A stretch of 64,000 bases of DNA. Source: Amoebidium appalachense (Eukaryota > Ichthyosporea). Shown here piece by piece: positions 11,209-23,513 of the stretch (position 1 is its first letter; each line of letters starts with the position of its first letter). The notes below the pieces were generated by a model, which was not told the DNA's origin, searched no databases, and worked only from the letters and a program-made list of their open reading frames with translations. The stretch lies in NCBI GenBank assembly GCA_963693365.1, contig CAVNZM010000001.1:2108001-2172000 (forward strand), given 5' to 3'. The translations under genes and the position numbers were made by a program.

Positions 11209-13329
11209 GGGGGTGAGCAGGAGGGCTAGTAGTACCCCTGTGAGTTCGGCTTGGGTGGATGATAGGGCCGTATGGAGCCTGGTCTTGGCCGTCACTGGAG
11301 GTGCTTTCCGGTCCGGGGTGTCCAGTACCGCCCCGGCTCCGGCCTGGGCTATCCTCCTGCCCGGGTGGATGAGGCTGCCGTCCGTATAAACGGTGATCGG
11401 TTGGTCTGGGGGGATCAGGGTGATTTGCTGCTGCCACTCGTCATAGGTGGCCTGGGGCACCAAGTCGGTGTAGGTGAGCCTACGGGGAGTGGGTGGGCTC
11501 GGCAGGTCAGCCGGGTGGGCCGTGCACTTGTGTCCTGGTGGTGACCCTACCGGTGGTGGCTGCTGGGGGGGGGTGGGCCGGGGAGGTCCCCCGGTAAGGG
11601 TGTGGCTTCCTCGTTGGCTTGCAGGTGGAGCATCTGGGGTGATGCCTGTTGGTGGGGGGGAAGATGCCGCCGGAAATGGTGTATCTTCCTCCACTGCTCG
11701 GCCGGATCGGAGCCATCCTTCAGTGCGATGACTTGGTAGATGTCGATACTGTCGGTGTTGATGAAGTCCTTGTGGTACTTCGGGACTACCATGTGGGTGG
11801 TGATTCGGGTCTTGAAGGCCACGTAGGGGTCTGCCCGTATCACCTCCACAGCACGGGTCCACCCCACACACTGCTTGTTGTGGGTGTGATTATCGGCTGG
11901 GGGCTCAGGGGGCTCGTATTTGCTGTTGGTGCTGTCGGTGTTAGAGTCCTCTGAGTCGTCGGAGTCGTCGCTGGGCCCCGTCGACTCCGATTCTGGCTCC
12001 GTGTCTAACCCTTCCCCCTCTCCGTCTGCGTACCCGGGGTTGGGGGAGAGGGTGGCCGGGGTGTAGGCTAGGTTCCATGGGGAGTGGCCGTATTTGCAGT
12101 CACCAGGGCAAAAGCGGAAATGGGCTGTTCCATGTGGGTCGTTCCACGTGGGTCGGTGCCATCTCAGCCCCTCCTCCTCTGTGTTGTCCCGTAGATGGGC
12201 TATTTTGACCCAAGCCTCCCCGTTGTGGGTGGTGTGGGCCACCACCTGGCTGAGTTCGTATTGCCCGTTCTTGACTATTTCCACCACGAATGCACCGACG
12301 GGGTGGTTTGGCACGAGGTCAATGGTGTGGTGGGTGTGTGGTCTGGGTGCTGGCCGTAGTTTGTCTGCGATGGGGATGGCCCCCTTGATGATGGACCTGT
12401 ACCACTGTGTAGCTCCCGGGTGTAGTAGGTCTGGGGGGTGGGGCAGTTCGGGGAACGCCCGGAACACCCCCGGCCGTACCATGGTGTCCTCCACCGTGTA
12501 GAGTTGACGGGGGTGTGTGTGGGGGCCGATGTGGGCCGCAAAGGTGTGGTCCGGGAAAACGGTGTTGATAGGGGTGCTGGTTGTTGTTGCTGCTTCCCCT
12601 CCTTCTCCTTGGGGGGAGGGGGGGGGGGTGGGGTGGGGGTGCTTGTTTTTTTTGGGGGAGGGGGTTTCCCCAATACTCAGGTGCCGCTCGTGAAGGATCC
12701 CCGTGATATGGGCCCAATAGTTGTGAAGCTGCTTTCCCCCTAGCCTGTAAAGTTTGGCTGGGGGTGCTTGCAGGGGTGGGTAGGGTAGGCCTGTCACGTG
12801 TTGCTGCTGCCAGGCTCGGTACCGGACCACGTCCCCTGCTGGTCCTGGTGTTTCCAGCAGGGCACACAGCTCCGTAACCATGGTGCTGGCTGCTGATTCG
12901 ACGATGCTGGCCAGTCCCCCTAGAGTTGGATGGTGTAGCAGCCCGGACGGGGTGCTCCGGTGGAAACCACACTTCCGACGGAGTAGGTCTCTCCACTTGC
13001 TGTCGATTGCCTGCATGGTGGTGTTGCTGATGACTGACCCTTTGAGGAGGAAGAGGATGGCCGGGGCCACCACACTGTTGGCTACGTAGATCACTTGGCT
13101 GGGTGCCAGCATTTTACGGGCTAGTATGGTGGTGGCCCGTAATGTCAGCTGCATGGCCTTCCCATCGTTGGGCCGGGTGTGTCGTTGGAGGGTGATGTTG
13201 ACCCCTAGCACTCTGATGTTTGCATCGGGGAGCTCGATCTGAATGGGTAGGGGGTGGTGCTCCCGGGGATTTGCGGTACTGCATGGGGGCCACTGTTGCC
13301 CGTGTTGGGGTACCACGGGCGAGGACTGA
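11209..13329 (-). pseudogene. LINE1 ORF2 C-terminal region and RNase H (interrupted)
   Basis: After the RT a long poorly conserved region follows, including an acidic Ser/Asp-rich stretch near 11930-12030 (DSDDSEDSNTDS). The frame changes near 11640, then an RNase H fold begins: ITVYTDGSLI (first catalytic Asp) near 11390, then SSTQAELTGVLLAL (catalytic Glu) near 11230. The next catalytic Asp and the rest are missing because copia B's LTR starts at 11208. RNase H would remove the RNA template during target-primed reverse transcription. Frames also change near 13320 against the RT. Confidence 0.82.
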
Positions 13330-14639
13330 AAACTTGTCTGGGTGTGGTTCCAAGTCATGGTAATAAAAAAAGGGGGCAGATAAATCGAGAGTTTGCTGGA
13401 TGCTCTCCTTGTTGGGGCCAAACCATGTTGTGTCGTCGGCGAAGGCTACAGACGTCACACACGGGGGTGTTTGTGCCGGTGTGTGGTGCTGTGTCTGTGG
13501 GGGTAGGTGGAAAGTGTACCCCTTGCCGTGCCTTTTTATGGCTGTTAAAACTGGATCGTAGAAAATAATCCACAGAATGGGGGAGAGGACAGCCCCTTGG
13601 GCCAGGCCGTTTTCAACAGGGAAAGACTCAGTGTGCCCCTGGTCTGTGCACACCGTGGCCGTACGACTGTGCCACATGTGCCGGAGGAGGGTGATTAGCT
13701 GGGGGTCTGTGCCCAGGCGGGTGAGCCCCAGTTCCACCGAGGGCCAAGACACCGTGTCATATGCCCTCTTAATGTCCTGTTGGACGATCCATAATTCCTG
13801 GTCGTGGTCTATGGCATCCTCTATCGTCTCTCGGATGATAGCCAGCGCCCCGTCGATACCCGGGCCCGGCACGAACCCAAAATTCCCCCCCGGGAGGAGG
13901 GTGGGGTACTGCCGGAAGATCGAGAGTAGGCGCTGGTTGATGACCGATTCTAGCAGCTTCCGTGCCGTTTCCAAGAGTGCTATCGGTCGGGTTTTGTCGA
14001 AGTCACCTTCCCATTCCCCTTTCGGTAGGGGATGGATGGTGTGGTGCAGCCATGACCTCGGTGTGGTCCCCGTGGCCAGACATCCGTTGATGATATGTAG
14101 GAGCCATGCTAGCCCCTTTGGCCCCAGGTTTTGGAAGTATTCGTACTGGATTTCCGTTGGGCCGGGGGCCTTCCCCCCCTGTCGGCTTTGGACGATCTGT
14201 TGGAGCTCGTCGTGGGTGGCCGGGTGCATTATAGACCCTAATGGGGAGTCTTCGGGGGGGATCGGTCGATAGATGTCGGCCCACATTGGGTCGGCGAGCA
14301 TCTCCTCGATGTGTGGGTTCCTGCGGGCCGTCCACCGGTGATAAGTTTCACGAATGACGGGCTCCGTGTCAGCCCACTCCGTGAGGTACTCAGTGCCCGT
14401 TGGGGTGACGTGCTTGACTAACGTAGCCGAGACGTTCACACTCCCCCGGTCTAAAATGCTGCTTAGTGCTCGCCGGAGTTCGTCCACCATACGCTTGCAC
14501 CGTGCTTCTGCTGCTGCTGTTGCCCGTAGCCAAAGGAGTTTTTGCCGTTTCCTTCGGAGTTGGGACCTGTATAGTTGTAGTTGCTCCCGCATGGTTGCCT
14601 CCCACTCCTCCCACTGCCTCCCTGTCTGAGACAGGTGGG

Positions 14640-17600
14640 CTGCTGGGGGGGTGGGGTGCTGCTGCAGGGTGGGTGACCCGTGCCGTGCCTGCTGGCCAGG
14701 GTTGCACTCTGCTGCTGTGGGCCGTTGCGGCTGCGTGGGTGTGGTCTGTAGCTGTTGGTTGCCCGTGGGTGGCCCTGGCAGGGTCTGCAGGCGGGGTGGC
14801 CCCTGCTTTGGCTGCTGGTGTGGGCTGCCTGCTTGGGCTTCAGCCTGCGGCTGCTGCTGCTGGCTTGGTTGCTCCTGTTGGTGCTGTCGGCTGGGTGGCC
14901 CGTGCTGGGCCTGCCGGCCGGGGCTGCAATCTGCTGCTGCATGCAGCTGCTGCAGTGTGGGTGTGATTTGTTGCTGCTGGCCGGGTAGCCCATGCAGGGC
15001 CTGCAGGCTGGGCGGCCCCTGCTGTGGCTGCCGGTGTGGGCTGCCTGCTAGGGCTGCAGCCTGAGGCTGCTGCTGCTGGCTTGGTGGCTCCTGTTGGTAC
15101 TGTCGGCTGGGGGGGCCGTGCTGGGCCGGCCGGCCGGTGCTGCACACTGCTGCTGCAGGCAGCTGCTGCAGTGTGGGTGGGGTCGGTTGCTGCTGGCTGG
15201 GTGGCCCCTGCTGTGGCTGCCGGTGTGGGCTGCCTGCTGGGGCTGCAGCCTGAGGCTGCTGCTGCTGGCTTGGAGGCTCCTGTTCGTGCTGTCGGCTGGG
15301 TGGCCCGTGCTGGGCCGGCCGGCCGGGGCTGCGATCTGCTGCCGCAGGCAGCTGGTGCAGTGGGGGTGTGGTCGGTTGCTGCTGGCTGGGTGGCCTTGGC
15401 GGGGCCTGCCGGCTGGGTGGCCCCTGCTGTGACTGCCGGTGTGGGCTGCCTGCTGGGGCTGCAGCCTGTGGCTGCTGCTGCTCGCTTGGTGGCTCCTGTT
15501 TGTACCGTCGGCTGGGTGGCCCGCGCTGGGCCGGCCGGCCGGGGCTGCAATCTGCTGCTGCAGGCAGCCACTGCAGTGTGGGTGTGGTCGTTTGCTGCTG
15601 GCTGGGTGACCCTGGCAGGGCCTGCAGGCTGGGTGGCCCCTGCTGTGGCTGCCGGTGTGGGCTGCCCGCTTGGGCTGCAGCCTGAGGCTGCTGCTGCTGA
15701 CTGGGTGGCTCCTGTTGGTGCTGTCGGCTGGGTGGCCCGTGCTGGGCCTGCCGGCCGGAGCTGCCCGTCGCTGCTGCAGGCGGCTGCTGCAGTGTGGGTG
15801 TGGTCGGTTGTTGCTGGTTGGGTGGCCCTGGCAGGGCCTGCAGGCTGGGTGGCCCCTGCTGTGGCTGCCGTTGTGGGCTGCTTGTTGGGACTCCAGCCTG
15901 AATCTGCTGCTGCCAGCTGGGTGCCTCCTGCTGGTGCTGTCGGCTGGGTGACCCGTGCTGGGCCTGCCGGCCGGGGTTACCCTCCGCTTCTGCAGGCAGC
16001 TGCTGCAGTGTGGGTGTGGTCGGTTGCTGCCGGCCAGGTGGCCCTGGCAGGGCCTGCAGGCTGGATGGCCCTTGCTGAGGCTGCCGGTGTGGGCTGCCTG
16101 CTGGGGCTGCCGCCTGAGGCTGCTGCTGCTGGTTTGGCGGCTCCTGTCGGTGCTGTAGGCTGGATGGCCCGTCCTGGGCCTGCCGGCTGGGGTTGCAGTC
16201 TGCTACCTGCTGCTGCTGCCGTGTGGGTGTGGTCGGTTGCTGCTGGCTGGGTTGTTCTGGCAGGGCCTGCAGGCTGGGTGGCCCCTGCTGTGGCTGCAGG
16301 TGTGGGCTGCCTGCTGTGTCTGCAGCCTGAGGCTGCTGTTGCTGGCGGGGTGGCTCCTGTTGGTGCTGTCGGCTGGGTGGCCCGTGCTGGGCCTGCCGGC
16401 CGGGGCTGCACGCCGCCGCTGCAGGCAGCTGCTGCAGTGTAGGTGTGGTCGGTTGTTGCTGGCTGGGTGGCCCTGGCAAGGCCTGCAGGCTGGGTGGCCC
16501 CTGCTGTGGCTGCCGGTGAGGGCTGCCTGCTGGGGCTACAGCCTGCGGCGGCTGCTGCTGGTTTGGTGGCTCCTGTTGGTACTGTCGGCTGGGTGGCCCG
16601 TGCTGGGCCGGCCGGCCGGGGCTGCAATCTGCTGCTGCAGGCAGCTGCTGCAGTGTAGATGTGATCGGTTGCTGCTGGCTGGGTGGCCCATGCAGGGCCT
16701 TCAGGCTGGGTGGCCCCTGTTGTGGGCTGCTGGCGGGGGCTGCAGCCTGAGGCTGCTGTTGCTGGCTTGGTGGCTCCTGTTGGTGCTGGCGACTGGGTGG
16801 CCCATGCTGGTCCTGCCGGCCGGGGCTGCCTGCTGGGGCAGCGGCAGGCCGATGCAGCAAAGTGGGTGTGGGTTGGTGCTGCTGGGTGGGGCTGCAATCT
16901 GCTGCTGCAGGCAGTTGCTGCCGGGTGGGTGTGGTTTGTTGCTGCTGGCCGGGTGGCCCATGCAGGCCCTGCAGGCTGGGTGGCCCCTGCGGTGGCTGCC
17001 GGTGTGGGCTGCCTGCTAGGGCTGCAACCTGAGGCTGCTGCTGCTGGCGTGGTGGCTCCTGTTGGTACTGTCGGCTGGGTGGCCCGTGCTGGGCCGGCCG
17101 GCCGGGGCTGCAAACTGCTGCTGCAGGCAGCTGCTGCAGTGTGGGTGGGGTCGGTTGCTGCTGGTTGGGTGGCTCTGGCAGGGCCTGCAGGCTGGGTGGC
17201 CCCTGCTGTGGCTGCCGGTGTGGGCTGCCGGCAGGGTCTGCAGCCTGCGGCTGCTGCTGCTGGCTTGGTGGCTCCTGTTCGTGCTGTCGGCTGGGTGGCC
17301 CGTGCTGGGCCGTCCGGCCAGGGCTGCAATCTGCTGCCGCAGGCAGCTGGTGCAGTGTTGGTGTGGTCGGTTGCTGCTGGCTGGGTGGCCCAGGCGGGGC
17401 CTGCAGGCTGGGTGGCCCCTGCTGTGACTGCCGGTGTGGGCTGCCTGCTGGGGCTGCAGCCTTTGGCTGCTGCTGCTGGCTTGGTGGCTCCTGTTTGTGC
17501 TGTCGGCTGGGTGGCTCGTGCTGGGCCTGCCGGCTGGGGTTTTCTGCTACCTGCTGCTGCTGCCGTGTGGGTGTGGTCGGTTGCTGCTGGCTGGGTTGTT

Positions 17601-19590
17601 CTGGCAGGGCCTGCAGGCTGGGTGGCCCCTGCTGTGGCTGCAGGTGTGGGCTGCCTGCTGTGTCTGCAGCCTGAGGCTGCTGTTGCTGGCGGGGTGGCTC
17701 CTGTTGGTGCTGTCGGCTGGGTGGCCCGTGCTGGGCCTGCCGGCCGGGGCTGCACGCCGCCGCTGCAGGCAGCTGCTGCAGTGTAGGTGTGGTCGGTTGT
17801 TGCTGGCTGGGTGGCCCTGGCAGGGCCTGCAGGCTGGGTGGCCCCTGCTGTGGCTGCCGGTGAGGGCTGCCTGCTGGGGCTACAGCCTGCGGCGGCTGCT
17901 GCTGGCTTGGTGGCTCCTGTTGGTACTGTCGGCTGGGTGGCCCGTGCTGGGCCGGCCGGCCGGGGCTGCAATCTGCTGCTGCAGGCAGCTGCTGCAGTGT
18001 AGATGTGATCGGTTGCTGCTGGCTGGGTGGCCCATGCAGGGCCTTCAGGCTGGGTGGCCCCTGTTGTGGGCTGCTGGCGGGGGCTGCAGCCTGAGGCTGC
18101 TGTTGCTGGCTTGGTGGCTCCTGTTGGTGCTGGCGACTGGGTGGCCCATGCTGGTCCTGCCGGCCGGGGCTGCCTGCTGGGGCAGCGGCAGGCCGATGCA
18201 GCAAAGTGGGTGTGGGTTGGTGCTGCTGGGTGGGGCTGCAATCTGCTGCTGCAGGCAGTTGCTGCCGGGTGGGTGTGGTTTGTTGCTGCTGGCCGGTTGG
18301 CCCATGCAGGCCCTGCAGGCTGGGTGGCCCCTGCGGTGGCTGCCGGTGTGGGCTGCCTGCTAGGGCTGCAACCTGAGGCTGCTGCTGCTGGCGTGGTGGC
18401 TCCTGTTGGTACTGTCGGCTGGGTGGCCCGTGCTGGGCCGGCCGGCCGGGGCTGCAAACTGCTGCTGCAGGCAGCTGCTGCAGTGTGGGTGGGGTCGGTT
18501 GCTGCTGGTTGGGTGGCTCTGGCAGGGCCTGCAGGCTGGGTGGCCCCTGCTGTGGCTGCCGGTGTGGGCTGCCGGCAGGGTCTGCAGCCTGCGGCTGCTG
18601 CTGCTGGCTTGGTGGCTCCTGTTCGTGCTGTCGGTTGGGTGGCCCGTGCTGGGCCGTCCGGCCGGGGCTGCAATCTGCTGCCGCAGGCAGCTGGTGCAGT
18701 GTGGGTGTGGTCGGTTGCTGCTGGCTGGGTGGCCCAGGCGGGGCCTGCAGGCTGGGTGGCCCCTGCTGTGACTGCCGGTGTGGGCTGCCTGCTGGGGCTG
18801 CAGCCTTTGGCTGCTGCTGCTGGCTTGGTGGCTACTGTTTGTGCTGTCGGCTGGGTGGCTCGTGCTGGGCCGGCCGGCCGGAGCTGCAATCTGCTACTGT
18901 AGGCCGCCGCTGCATTGTGGGTGTGGTCGGTTGCTGCTGGCTGGGTGACCCTGGCAGGGCCTGCAGGCTGGGTGGCCCCTGCTGTGGCTGCCGGTGTGGG
19001 CTGCCTGCTGGGGCTACAGCCTGAGGCTGCTGCTGCTGGCTGGGTGGCTCCTGTTGGTTGGGTGGCCCGTGCTGGGCCTGCCGGCCGGGGCTGCACGCTG
19101 CTGCTGCAGGCGGCTGCTGCAGTGTGGGTGTGGTCGGTTGTTGCTGGCTGGGTGGCCCTGGCAGGGCCTGCAGGCTGGGTGGCCCCTGCTGTGGCTGCCG
19201 GTGTGGGCTGCCTGCTGGGGCTGCAGCCTGCGGCTGCTGCTGCTGGCTTGGTGGCTCCTGTTGGTGCTGTCGGCTGGGTGGCCCGTGCTGGGCCGGCCGG
19301 CCGGGGCTGCAATCTGCTGCTGCAGGCAGCTGCTGCAGTGTAGGTGTGATCGGTTGCTGCTGGCTAGGTGGCCCATGCAGGGCCTGCAGGCTGGGTGGCC
19401 CCTGCTGTGGCTGCCGTTGTGGGCTGCCGGCAGGGGCTTCAGCCTGAGGCTGCTGCTGCTGGCTTGGTGGCTCCTGTTGGTGCTGTCGACTGGGTGGCCC
19501 ATGCTGGGCCTGCCTGTTGGGGCTGCCTGCTGGGCCAGCGGCAGGCTGGTGCAGCAAAGTGGGTGTGGGTTGGTGCTGCTGGGTGGATCC
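14640..19590 (-). repeat. 216-bp coding minisatellite inside LINE1 ORF2
   Basis: About 23 tandem units of roughly 216 bp (72 codons), lying between endonuclease and RT. Each unit encodes landmarks in the order PAAADCSPGR, AQHGPPSRQ, QEPPSQQQQPQA, GSPHRQPQQGPPSLQAL, PSQQQPTTPTL. Units vary by substitutions and in-frame deletions, so the ORF stays mostly open. Because 216 is divisible by three and the unit lacks stops in several frames, long false ORFs appear on both strands (a Trp/Leu/Ala-rich one on plus). CAG/CTG words abound and may favour slippage. Confidence 0.93.
16190..18877 (-). repeat. 1,344-bp higher-order duplication within the minisatellite
   Basis: Landmarks recur exactly 1,344 bp apart, for example a deviant segment with GCAGCGGCAGGCCGATGCAG near 16838 and 18182, and CTGCTGTGTCTGCAGCC near 16311 and 17655. 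The two copies differ by only a few bases. Ends are approximate. Confidence 0.85.
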
Positions 19591-19739
19591 GGGGTCCCCC
19601 TCCTCCTGATACCACCCCGTCTGGGACGGGTGTGCCTGGGGGGGAGGGGGGGGGGTGTCCTGGGGGGTGGGGGGGATGCCCGGGGGGTTGTTGGGGTCGG
19701 CTGTGTACAGTGGGATGATGGGACTGCTTGTTGGGGGTA

Positions 19740-21266
19740 CGGGTGGGGGGGCTCCGGAGGGGGAGGGGGTGCTGGCCAGCCATATTGGACGGCCAGCTCC
19801 TTGGCCCTCTCCCAGAAACCCTGTGGATTTGCCGCCCGGTCCGTTGCATTGAGGAGCCGGTGTAGCTCCGCGTGCTCGTTGTCCTCCGGGAAGACCTTCG
19901 TCGGTTTTGACGTGGACTTCTCTGGTTTGCTCTTGGTCCGGCCCACTGTGGTTTTTGCCACCGAGAGAATGGTGGCGGCCATGTACTCCCATCTCCCTTC
20001 CACCTCCGCCTGGGTAGGGGTGGTGGTTGGGGGGGACGTGAAGGCTGCCTCCGTGCCGGTGGTAAAACGTGCCCAGTCCTCCTGTGTGGTGTTCGGTTTC
20101 AGCTGGAGTCTCGGTGTGGGTTGGTTTCGGGTTGGCCCTGGTCCCTGGCCCGGCAGGTTAGGATGGGGCCCAGTTTCGCACCAGGCCAGGTGGTGGTCGG
20201 TGTGAAGATCCGGTAATTCCGTGACGGAGGCTGAGACCAGTGCCGGGCGTAACGCCGCCGGGATGTATACGTAGTCGATGCGTGAGCGGTGGGGACCGCT
20301 GTGGTACGTATATTCCCTGGTGGTGGGGTGTTCGGCTCGGTAGCTGTCTATGAGTAGATGGGCGTCCATCAGCTCGTGGAGCAGCCCGGGCACGAGTCCT
20401 GTGGGCATTGCCTGTGCTGAACTGGGGCCGGTTTCGGGCCGTGCCCTGTCCAGAGTAGGGTGGCACACCTCGTTGAAATCCCCGGCCACGATGACAGTGG
20501 TGTCGTTGGGGGCCGGGAGGGAGGTGAGAAATCTGGCTACCTGTGAGGTGAGTCGACGGGCCTGTCTGACGTTTCCCTGTGTTGCATTCGTGTGTTGATA
20601 AAGTCCTATCACCCACGTTGTGTGCCGTTTTGTGTGATATGGAATAGCTAGCATTCGTGCATCTTTGCTATGTGGTTTTCCTTGGTGTCTAAACCACGTT
20701 TCGTTTGTAAGTATCACCACCCCCGTGTAGCGGAATCGTGTTTCCTCCTGGGCTAGTGACGGTGTGGTTTGGTCATTGGACGAGCTCTCTGCCACCGGGA
20801 TACCGGCCTCTGAGGCAGAGAGTGTTGTGTGTGTGTGTCCAGTGGTGGTGGCTGGTGGGCATACATACGTGGCACGCATGGGGATACCTTCGTTTCGAAT
20901 GGAAAACTTTGTGCGTGTGAAGGAGCCCGGGGTGGTCCCGGTCTCCGTCAGAATGACTACGTCCATGTCTGCAAAGGCAGCCCACCTGGCTGCCTCGACG
21001 ATCTTGTCCTGGCCGGTACGAGTGGTAGGTCCGGCCAGGTTTAAAGTTCCAATCCGAAGGTGGCTGTGTGGTTTGGCTGGTGGTAAATTTGCGTGGTTGA
21101 TGGGCGAGACTAGCTCCCCTTCAAGTGCTTCCAGGGCTGTGTTCTGGTGGATCATGTCTGTGGCCTCTGGACCCGGACTTTGCGCTGTGCCGAGTGTTTG
21201 TGTGGTGTCGGGCGCTACCCCCTTTGCCGGCGCCGGGTGTCCGGGCGGGGGGGATGGGGTCGGCAT
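19740..21266 (-). pseudogene. LINE1 ORF2 AP-endonuclease domain
   Basis: An exonuclease-endonuclease-phosphatase fold is recognisable: LRIGTLNLAGP (metal-binding Asn) near 21060, VVILTETGTTPG (catalytic Glu) near 20950, IVAGDFNEVCH (Asp/Asn) near 20470, SRIDYVYIP near 20270 and DLHTDHHLAWCE (catalytic Asp-His) near 20200. This nuclease nicks target DNA for target-primed reverse transcription. The Met at 21266 heads the open frame, but the true start could be an ATG further in. A Pro-rich linker follows, then the frame is lost in G-runs before the minisatellite. Confidence 0.88.
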
Positions 21267-21577
21267 TATGCCTGCCCGTCCCCATGCGATGGGGGACGGG
21301 CACCTTGGTCAGTTCCCCGTGTCGAGTTAACCGGAGGACCTGTGTGGTGTGGATGGGCGTGTGGGCTGTGTGGGTTGGCGTTGTGAGGGGGCCCCTGGGG
21401 GCCCCCGCCTTGGTTGGGGGGGGCGCCGCTGTTGGGGTGTTGTGCCTCTGTGGGCCTCAATGGCTCGGTGGCTTGGGGGTCTCGGGTCTCTGGGGTGGAG
21501 TGCTCTCCCCCCCTCCCCCCTCCCCCCCCCCCTAGCCCCGTCCAAACGGGCTTCCAGTGTGAGGGCAAGGCGGTCCC

Positions 21578-23513
21578 CTAGCCGTTCGAGCATATAGTAA
21601 CCATCGACTGCTCCATACCCCTCAGCTGGGCAGTCGTATCCTGCACCTCACGGTGCACGTTGTGTATGGTGGCCCCCTGGCTGGCCAACTGTAGTTCGAG
21701 CCGGTTTACTCGAGCCGTCAGGTCCGCCACGGGGTCCCCTGTGGGCGACACCGGCGGAGGTGGGGACGGGGCCTGGTAGGGCTGGTGCGACGGCGCGGAG
21801 GCCAATGATTGGTCGTCTTCGTCTGGGGCCTCGAGTGGTGGTGTGTTGTCTGTGGGATGTGTGCTCTGCCCTAGCCGCGGGTGGTCGAGGAGCACGGTCG
21901 CCCTGTCCACGGTGGTGAGGCGGGCACGTACTGTGTATTCGCGGGGGCTTGGTGCCCCGGTATTAAACGACAGAAGTATTCCCTCCGGGTGGTCCCGGAG
22001 GTATGGGTAGTCCGTGTGGCTTACGGGGATGGGCATGGTGATGAAGTGGTGCCCTGTGACCCTACACTTATTCACCTCTGGGGCTCTGCCGGCTCTACCC
22101 TCCCGGGTGGCCCCCTCCCCGGGGGGGCCAAGGCCGGAGTACGTGAGTGCCTGGCGGAGTGCCTGGACGTGTACATAGTCCCGCCACTCAATCACGGTGG
22201 CGAAGAAAGAGTCGTCAGGTGGGTCTAGACTACTCAAGCCCACCAACACGATAATACCCGGTGCGAAAAGGGGTTTCCGTTGGCATTTATATGCGGGGTG
22301 GCCCAGTCCCCCACAGTTACCGCAGTTTCGGCGGCGTTGCAGGCATGTGGCGATGGGGTTACTGGGGTTTCCGTGTACGTGTAACGGCCGGTTACAGTAC
22401 GGACAAACACCTGGTGCGGTTTTTGGGGCACTCATCCGGTTCGTGCCCCACCTCCCGACAGGTTAGGCACTGAACAAACGGGCACTCTGTGTCTGTTAGT
22501 TTGTGGGATTGCTCCCAACACAACCCACACATGTGAGACTGTGGGATGGGGATTAGCAACAGAACTGCCTCTGACTCCTCCCCCCCCCCCCTCCTGTGTC
22601 GGAAAGGGTCGGGCCTGGGGCCACTCGGGAGGGGTGTCCACCACACGGGGGGTGGGGTTGGTGTTCTCATAGAGGCGATGATCGTACCCCTCGAGATGGG
22701 GGAGGCGTGTGTCCTCGTTTAAGCCGGGTGTGGTGATAGCCCAGGCCCGGTGCCTGTGCATTGCAGGGGCCGTCGTCATGTATGTTTCCTCCACTAGAGA
22801 GGTCCGGTTGACCCTAAAGTGTTCTCGGAGATTTATTATGCGTTTTCTATGGTGTTCGTCGTCAGGAAAAACCACCTCATAATTACCCTCATACGCCCAG
22901 TGCTTCCTGGCGATACGGAAGTTGGGGTTTGGGGGGAGCCAGGTTACGGTCACTGGGTGAAGGTCTATGGCATATAGCACGGTTGCCACGTCACTTGCTC
23001 GTCCTATCCTCGGAACATTGCACGTTTCTACCGTTCTATTCGGGATTAGGACCATGTACCGTGTGGGGTTCGGGCGGATGGAGGGGTGGGGTGGGGGGGC
23101 AGGTAAAATGCCCTCCCCCACCAGTGCTGTGACTAGTGCCTCCCACTCTGCTTCTGTGCCTACCATGATCTCTATGCCCCGTTGGTTTCGGTTGTGCACC
23201 AGGTACCTGTTTGCTAGGTTCTGGGTGCTGACGAAGTCATACACCCGAGCCAACCAGCCCGCTTCAGAGTGTCCGTCGTCTGCTGGCAGGGGACACAGTA
23301 TGGAAAGGGTGGGGGCGTTAGTTTTACCTGGTATGGCATAGTCCGTCCTGTGCGTGAGGTAGACCTCTCCATCTCCTCTGTTTCCTCCTTTCCTCTTTTG
23401 CCCGACAAGCGCTCGTTTCCTCCAGAGCCCGGGGGATGATGAGGGTTCGCTCCCACCCCCATGCTTTCCCCCATCGGTTGTGTGGTTTCTACCGACTCGG
23501 TTGCCCTATCCAT
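21578..23513 (-). pseudogene. LINE1 ORF1, gag-like with serial zinc knuckles
   Basis: Three frames must be joined. The first open Met is 23513, with another at 23339 (MPYQVKLTPPP). Frames change near 23255, near 22570 in a G/C-run, and near 22440. A likely nucleic-acid-binding domain is followed by Cys/His motifs: CGLCWEQSHKLTDTEC, CLTCREVGHEPDEC (canonical CCHC), CPYCNRPLHVH and CGNCGGLGHPAYKC (canonical CCHC). The C-terminal part ends in a heptad-like region (ARVNRLELQLASQGATI) that could form a coiled coil. ORF1 proteins of I/R1-type LINEs have this plan and chaperone the RNA. The function is inferred from the family. Confidence 0.78.

Larger units (their letters stand above)
13330..19739 (-). 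pseudogene. LINE1 ORF2 repeat linker and reverse transcriptase
   Basis: One frame is open from inside the repeat (18204) to 13114; an in-frame stop near 18830 separates it from the same frame continuing up to 19992. The first part is Gln/Pro/Ala-rich 72-residue repeats. The RT follows from about 14300: RPIALLETARKLLES, WIVQQDIKRAYDTVSW (catalytic Asp), NGLAQGAVLSPILW and the active site VAFADDTTWFG near 13430. Copying element RNA at a nicked target is the expected role. The endonuclease upstream is in another frame; the shift lies in G-runs between 19630 and 19760. Frame is lost again after DKFSVLARGTP (about 13320). Confidence 0.88.

Noticed and set aside
15024-19343. Long plus-strand ORFs rich in Trp, Leu, Ala and Cys across the minisatellite
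   Set aside because: They are the antisense and off-frame readings of a stop-poor 216-bp repeat; the minus frame is continuous with RT motifs.
14640-19590. CRISPR array
   Set aside because: Repeats are contiguous 216-bp coding units without spacers, in eukaryotic transposon context.
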